Source of the DNA: Rhizobium tropici CIAT 899
Lineage (GTDB): Bacteria; Pseudomonadota; Alphaproteobacteria; Rhizobiales; Rhizobiaceae
Direction of reading: 5' to 3'
Length of the DNA: 64,000 nt
NCBI RefSeq assembly: GCF_000330885.1
Contig: NC_020062.1
Span: 566,374-630,373 of the forward strand
This document shows, piece by piece, positions 61,497-64,000 of the stretch (position 1 is its first letter; each line of letters starts with the position of its first letter). A model generated the notes under the pieces. The model was not told where the DNA came from, did not search any database, and saw only the letters and a program-made list of their open reading frames with translations. The translations under genes and the position numbers were made by a program.

Positions 61497-62288
61497 ATGA
61501 CGACTGACATGAACGGTTTTGCCGGACGCCTAAAGCGCCGCGAGAATGGCGGCATGATCTCCGGCTGGGTCGGCATACCCGATCCGATGCTCGTCAATCA
61601 TCTGGCGCAGGAAGACTTCGATACCATCGTGCTCGATATGCAGCATGGCATGTGGAACATGGAGTCCGCTGCCAACGGCATCGCCCATGTGCGCCTGGCA
61701 GGCAAGCCGGCGATTGCCCGTATTCCCGTCGGCGATTTCGCCTCCGCCTCGCGGCTTCTCGATGCCGGTGCCTCTGCCATCATCGCACCGATGATCAATT
61801 CTGCCGATGATGCGCGCGCCTTGGTGCAGGCGACGAAGTATCCGCCGCTCGGCGAGCGCAGCTGGGGGCCGTCGCTGGCCCTCAATCATTTCGGCCTGCC
61901 GGCTGAAGATTATCTGCAGAGCGCCAACAGCCTGACCGTCACCATTGCCATGGTCGAAACTCGCATGGCGCTCGACGCCATCGACGAGATTCTGGCCGTT
62001 GACGGCATCGACGGCATCTTTGTCGGCCCATCCGATCTGTCGATCGCGCTTTCAAACGGCGCACGCCTTGCACCCGATAGTGCCGCGATCGACCAGGCGC
62101 TTGCGACCGCGCTTGCGCGGTGCCGTGCTCATGGCAAGGTGATCTGCGCCTTCGGCGGCGATGGCGATCGTGCGGGCCAATATCTGAAGCTTGGTCTTGA
62201 TCTGGTTATCGCAGGCACGGAAACCGCTCAGCTCAGGGCAGGAGCGCGCACGGCTCTTGAGGCTGCGCGAAAAGGCGCTGATTCATAA
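61497..62288 (+). CDS. HpcH/HpaI-family class II aldolase
   Basis: A 263-residue metal-dependent aldolase: GWVGIPDPMLVNHLAQEDFDTIVLDMQHG, a catalytic Arg in ARIP, MVETRMALDAIDEILAVDGIDGIFVGPSDLSIAL with metal-ligand Glu and Asp. It cleaves 2-keto-3-deoxy sugar acids or 4-hydroxy-2-oxo acids to pyruvate plus an aldehyde. 2-Keto-3-deoxy-L-rhamnonate is a tempting substrate given the nearby rha locus, but the organism has the phosphorylated route. Stands alone. Confidence 0.9.
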   Translation: MTTDMNGFAGRLKRRENGGMISGWVGIPDPMLVNHLAQEDFDTIVLDMQHGMWNMESAANGIAHVRLAGKPAIARIPVGDFASASRLLDAGASAIIAPMINSADDARALVQATKYPPLGERSWGPSLALNHFGLPAEDYLQSANSLTVTIAMVETRMALDAIDEILAVDGIDGIFVGPSDLSIALSNGARLAPDSAAIDQALATALARCRAHGKVICAFGGDGDRAGQYLKLGLDLVIAGTETAQLRAGARTALEAARKGADS

Positions 62289-62355
62289 TCGGCTGAGATA
62301 AAAGCTGCCCGGGGGGGTATCCCACGGGCGGCGTTGATTGCGCAAGAGCCGGATG

Positions 62356-62380
62356 ATTTTAGGTCTGTTCGACCTAAAAT
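62356..62380. terminator. Hairpin terminator
   Basis: A perfect 10-bp stem ATTTTAGGTC / GACCTAAAAT with a 5-nt loop. Its A/T-rich ends act as T-tracts on both strands. It lies 11 bp beyond the stop of the small minus-strand gene and 67 bp after the aldolase stop, so it can end both transcripts. Confidence 0.65.
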
Positions 62381-62391
62381 CTGAATCCGCT

Positions 62392-62541
62392 CTAGTTCAC
62401 CAGCTTTACATAGCAGGGCCGGTAGGTTTCCGTACCGCAGCCGCCACCGACGGCTTGCGCCGGCGTAATCGTGTTTTGGATGGCGATTGCCGCGAGCGCG
62501 ACGGCGATGATTGTCAAAACAGTTTTGGTATATTTGTCCAT
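62392..62541 (-). CDS. Tiny exported Cys-containing peptide (49 aa)
   Basis: ATG at 62539-62541 with AGGGGAAAC as ribosome site. The product has a signal-like start (MDKYTKTVLTIIAVALAAIAI) with a possible cleavage after AQA near residue 30. The mature part of ~19 residues is VGGGCGTETYRPCYVKLVN with two Cys that could form a disulfide. A terminator follows directly. It looks like a real small secreted peptide; function unknown. Confidence 0.6.
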   Translation of the reverse strand: MDKYTKTVLTIIAVALAAIAIQNTITPAQAVGGGCGTETYRPCYVKLVN

Positions 62542-63457
62542 GAGTTTCCCCTAATAATAGAATGACTGACGACATGCATCTTAAGATTGCCTTTCTGAAC
62601 GCCGGCTGAATATCTATGCTTAAGGTTGTGTCCTGATGTCATGCGAGAACATCGGATCGACAGCCCAAACACGCACCCCTCGTCGACTTTGATCGCAGCC
62701 TACGCTTCATCGTTACCCGCCTGCGGGGCATTCTCGCGTCGACATGGCGGAGCGGAATGATTTGTCGAAGGTGTAGGGATTGGCGGTAGGACGCGCCTTG
62801 CGTCGCGAAGTAGATCAGCACTGGCGAGCTCGGTTATCGCCCCAATCTCGGCGGCATCAATCTTCGCATCGGCAAGACCTACGCATTGGCATCGTGTTAC
62901 CCTCCGGACGCGAGGGCGAGATGAATATCGTCGTCGCCTCGCCGATCGAGGGCGCCTCGCGCTACATGAAGGCGCGAGGAGAGTTGAGCGGAATCGCTAA
63001 TGCCATGCAGTTTGCCCTTTCCCCATTTTTCCCGCCAAAAACGGGCTGCGAAACCCCAACCAAAAGCAAACCAGCTCAAAACGGCTCAATCACACGGATG
63101 GTGAAAAGCTGAAGTTAAAATATTGCTCGACCGGTTCCTGGCGCGCCATCTTCCAGTAATGGCCGCCTTAATCGGTTTATTCGGCGAGTTGGCGCGGAAA
63201 GAACCGTTTTGGTGAGCTGTCACACCCAAAACTCCGCAGTTAGAAGTCATTGATTTCTCGAAAATGCTGTGCATTTCGACTGGATAACCATCGGAATTCC
63301 GTTAGGTTTCTCAGATATTGGTCGCTTGCAGGGCCGGATCAGGGGCGAAAGCGTTCGCCGGGGTCGATATTTGCAACCGGCCGGAGATGCCAAAAGGCTT
63401 GTCCGGTCCAGAAAGTCCGCATGCGCCGCACGGCGTTACGTAATAAGGGAGAATAGT
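62542..63457. other. Gene-poor region, ~915 bp
   Basis: Apart from the LacI-type remnant at ~62770-63010 I find no supported gene. The sequence has lower coding quality, mixed composition and several short frames without ribosome sites. It contains the promoter of the aldolase gene at 63458 and looks like decayed coding DNA. Confidence 0.5.
62770..63010 (+). pseudogene. Decayed LacI-family regulator fragment
   Basis: Two frames carry consecutive pieces of a LacI-type protein. One gives GLAVGRALRREVDQHWRA, like the end of a LacI HTH. Another gives ELGYRPNLGGINLRIGKTYALA, the classic hinge. The first frame then resumes IGIVLPSGREGEMNIVVASPIEG. The HTH start and most of the sugar-binding domain are missing. 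Frameshifts and truncation show it is non-functional. Confidence 0.5.
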
Positions 63458-64000
63458 ATGGCTGACGAAAAGATGATGTCACAGATGTCGGGCAAGGGTG
63501 GCTTCATCGCTGCCCTCGATCAAAGCGGAGGCTCGACCCCGGGCGCTCTGCGTCTCTATGGGATCGCCGATTCCGACTATAATGGCGATGAGGAAATGTT
63601 CCGCCTGATGCATGAAATGCGCGTGCGCATCATGACGGCTCCCTCATTTTCCGGAGATAAGGTGATTGGCGCCATTCTTTTCGAGAAGACCATGGATGGG
63701 GAGGCGCAAGGCAAGCCGGTTCCCACTTATCTCTGGGCCGATCGCGGTGTCGTCCCGTTCCTCAAGGTCGACAAGGGTCTGGCTGCCGAGGAGAACGGCG
63801 CACAAGTGATGAAGCCGATGCCGGATCTTGACGCTTTGCTCGCCCGTGCGGTGAAGAAGGGGATCTTCGGGACCAAGATGCGCTCAGTCATCGCTAGCGC
63901 CGACAAGACAGGCATCGCCGCAGTGGTCAAGCAGCAGTTCGAGATAGGACATCAGATTCTCGGCCATGGTCTCGTGCCGATCATCGAACCGGAAGTCTCC
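63458..64000 (+). CDS. Class I fructose-bisphosphate aldolase, partial
   Basis: Starts at ATG 63458 (AGGGAGAA site) and runs off the right edge after 181 codons. It is a class I aldolase of the bacterial type that begins [31 protein letters not shown]. It also shows [33 protein letters not shown] and a K-M-R active-site region (TKMRSVI), ending [12 protein letters not shown]. It cleaves fructose-1,6-bisphosphate through a Lys Schiff base in glycolysis/gluconeogenesis. Confidence 0.9.
   Translation, partial: MADEKMMSQMSGKGGFIAALDQSGGSTPGALRLYGIADSDYNGDEEMFRLMHEMRVRIMTAPSFSGDKVIGAILFEKTMDGEAQGKPVPTYLWADRGVVPFLKVDKGLAAEENGAQVMKPMPDLDALLARAVKKGIFGTKMRSVIASADKTGIAAVVKQQFEIGHQILGHGLVPIIEPEVS

Noticed and set aside
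63086..63274. 62-codon minus-strand frame
   Set aside because: Polar, motif-free and without a ribosome site in a decayed region.
1..64000. tRNA, rRNA, CRISPR, intact insertion sequence or prophage
   Set aside because: I looked for typical T-loop motifs, spaced direct repeats, transposase motifs and phage genes and found none I could support; a tRNAscan/Infernal run would be decisive.

Overview
The window is chromosome-like DNA from an alphaproteobacterium, most likely a Rhizobium of the R. tropici / R. rhizogenes / R. leguminosarum kind. The evidence is the gene order rhaR-S-T-P-Q-U-K divergent from rhaD-I, which matches the L-rhamnose locus described in R. leguminosarum. A RIME-like palindromic repeat, RpoE2/EcfG-type stress promoters (GGAAC-N18/19-TT) and high-GC rhizobial codon use point the same way. 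No rRNA, tRNA, CRISPR array or intact insertion sequence was seen.

Layout. 1-4.2 kb: an ANTAR response regulator cut by the left edge, then a patch of small proteins, several behind EcfG-type promoters, and an isochorismatase-like hydrolase. 4.5-7.5 kb: a three-gene polyol/tagatose operon (PfkB kinase, PF08013 epimerase, ribitol-dehydrogenase-like SDR). 7.8-17.8 kb: envelope and regulatory genes, namely a cyclopropane synthase, an L,D-transpeptidase lipoprotein, a ParDE-type toxin-antitoxin pair, an OmpR/EnvZ-type two-component system, an ureidoglycine aminohydrolase and two unusual regulators. 18-30.4 kb: a polysaccharide cluster (beta-propeller protein, GT4 transferase, Wzx flippase, Wzz/BY-kinase-like protein with a degenerate kinase half, secreted GH5 glycanase, Wzy-like polymerase, GNAT, FAD oxidoreductase, WecG-type transferase). 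30.9-42.1 kb: mixed single genes including a LysE exporter, GreA/B-family protein, methyltransferase, acyltransferase, CDF transporter and a P450/ferredoxin pair divergent from an AraC regulator, plus a 2OG-Fe(II) oxygenase, an epimerase and an HI0933-type flavoprotein. 42.3-46.5 kb: a TetR gene and a three-gene catabolic operon (Gfo/Idh/MocA dehydrogenase, DUF993 protein, sugar isomerase/epimerase). Two near-identical 14-bp perfect palindromes, one before tetR and one before the operon, mark it as a self-contained regulon. 46.5-48.9 kb: a LivK-type binding protein and an aminoglycoside-phosphotransferase-like gene. 48.9-59.9 kb: the complete rhamnose locus. 59.9-64 kb: a YafY/WYL regulator divergent from a VOC protein, an HpcH/HpaI aldolase, a tiny secreted peptide, a decayed LacI regulator and the start of a class I fructose-bisphosphate aldolase.

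How genes work together. Rhamnose enters through RhaSTPQ, is anomerised by RhaU, isomerised by RhaI, phosphorylated by RhaK and cleaved and oxidised by the RhaD fusion, under the DeoR-type RhaR. The tagatose trio would convert a polyol through D-tagatose and tagatose-6-phosphate to fructose-6-phosphate, but no transporter lies beside it. The most novel-looking unit is the TetR-DUF993 operon, whose substrate cannot be named from sequence. The polysaccharide cluster lacks an outer-membrane export protein and a priming transferase, so it must depend on genes elsewhere.
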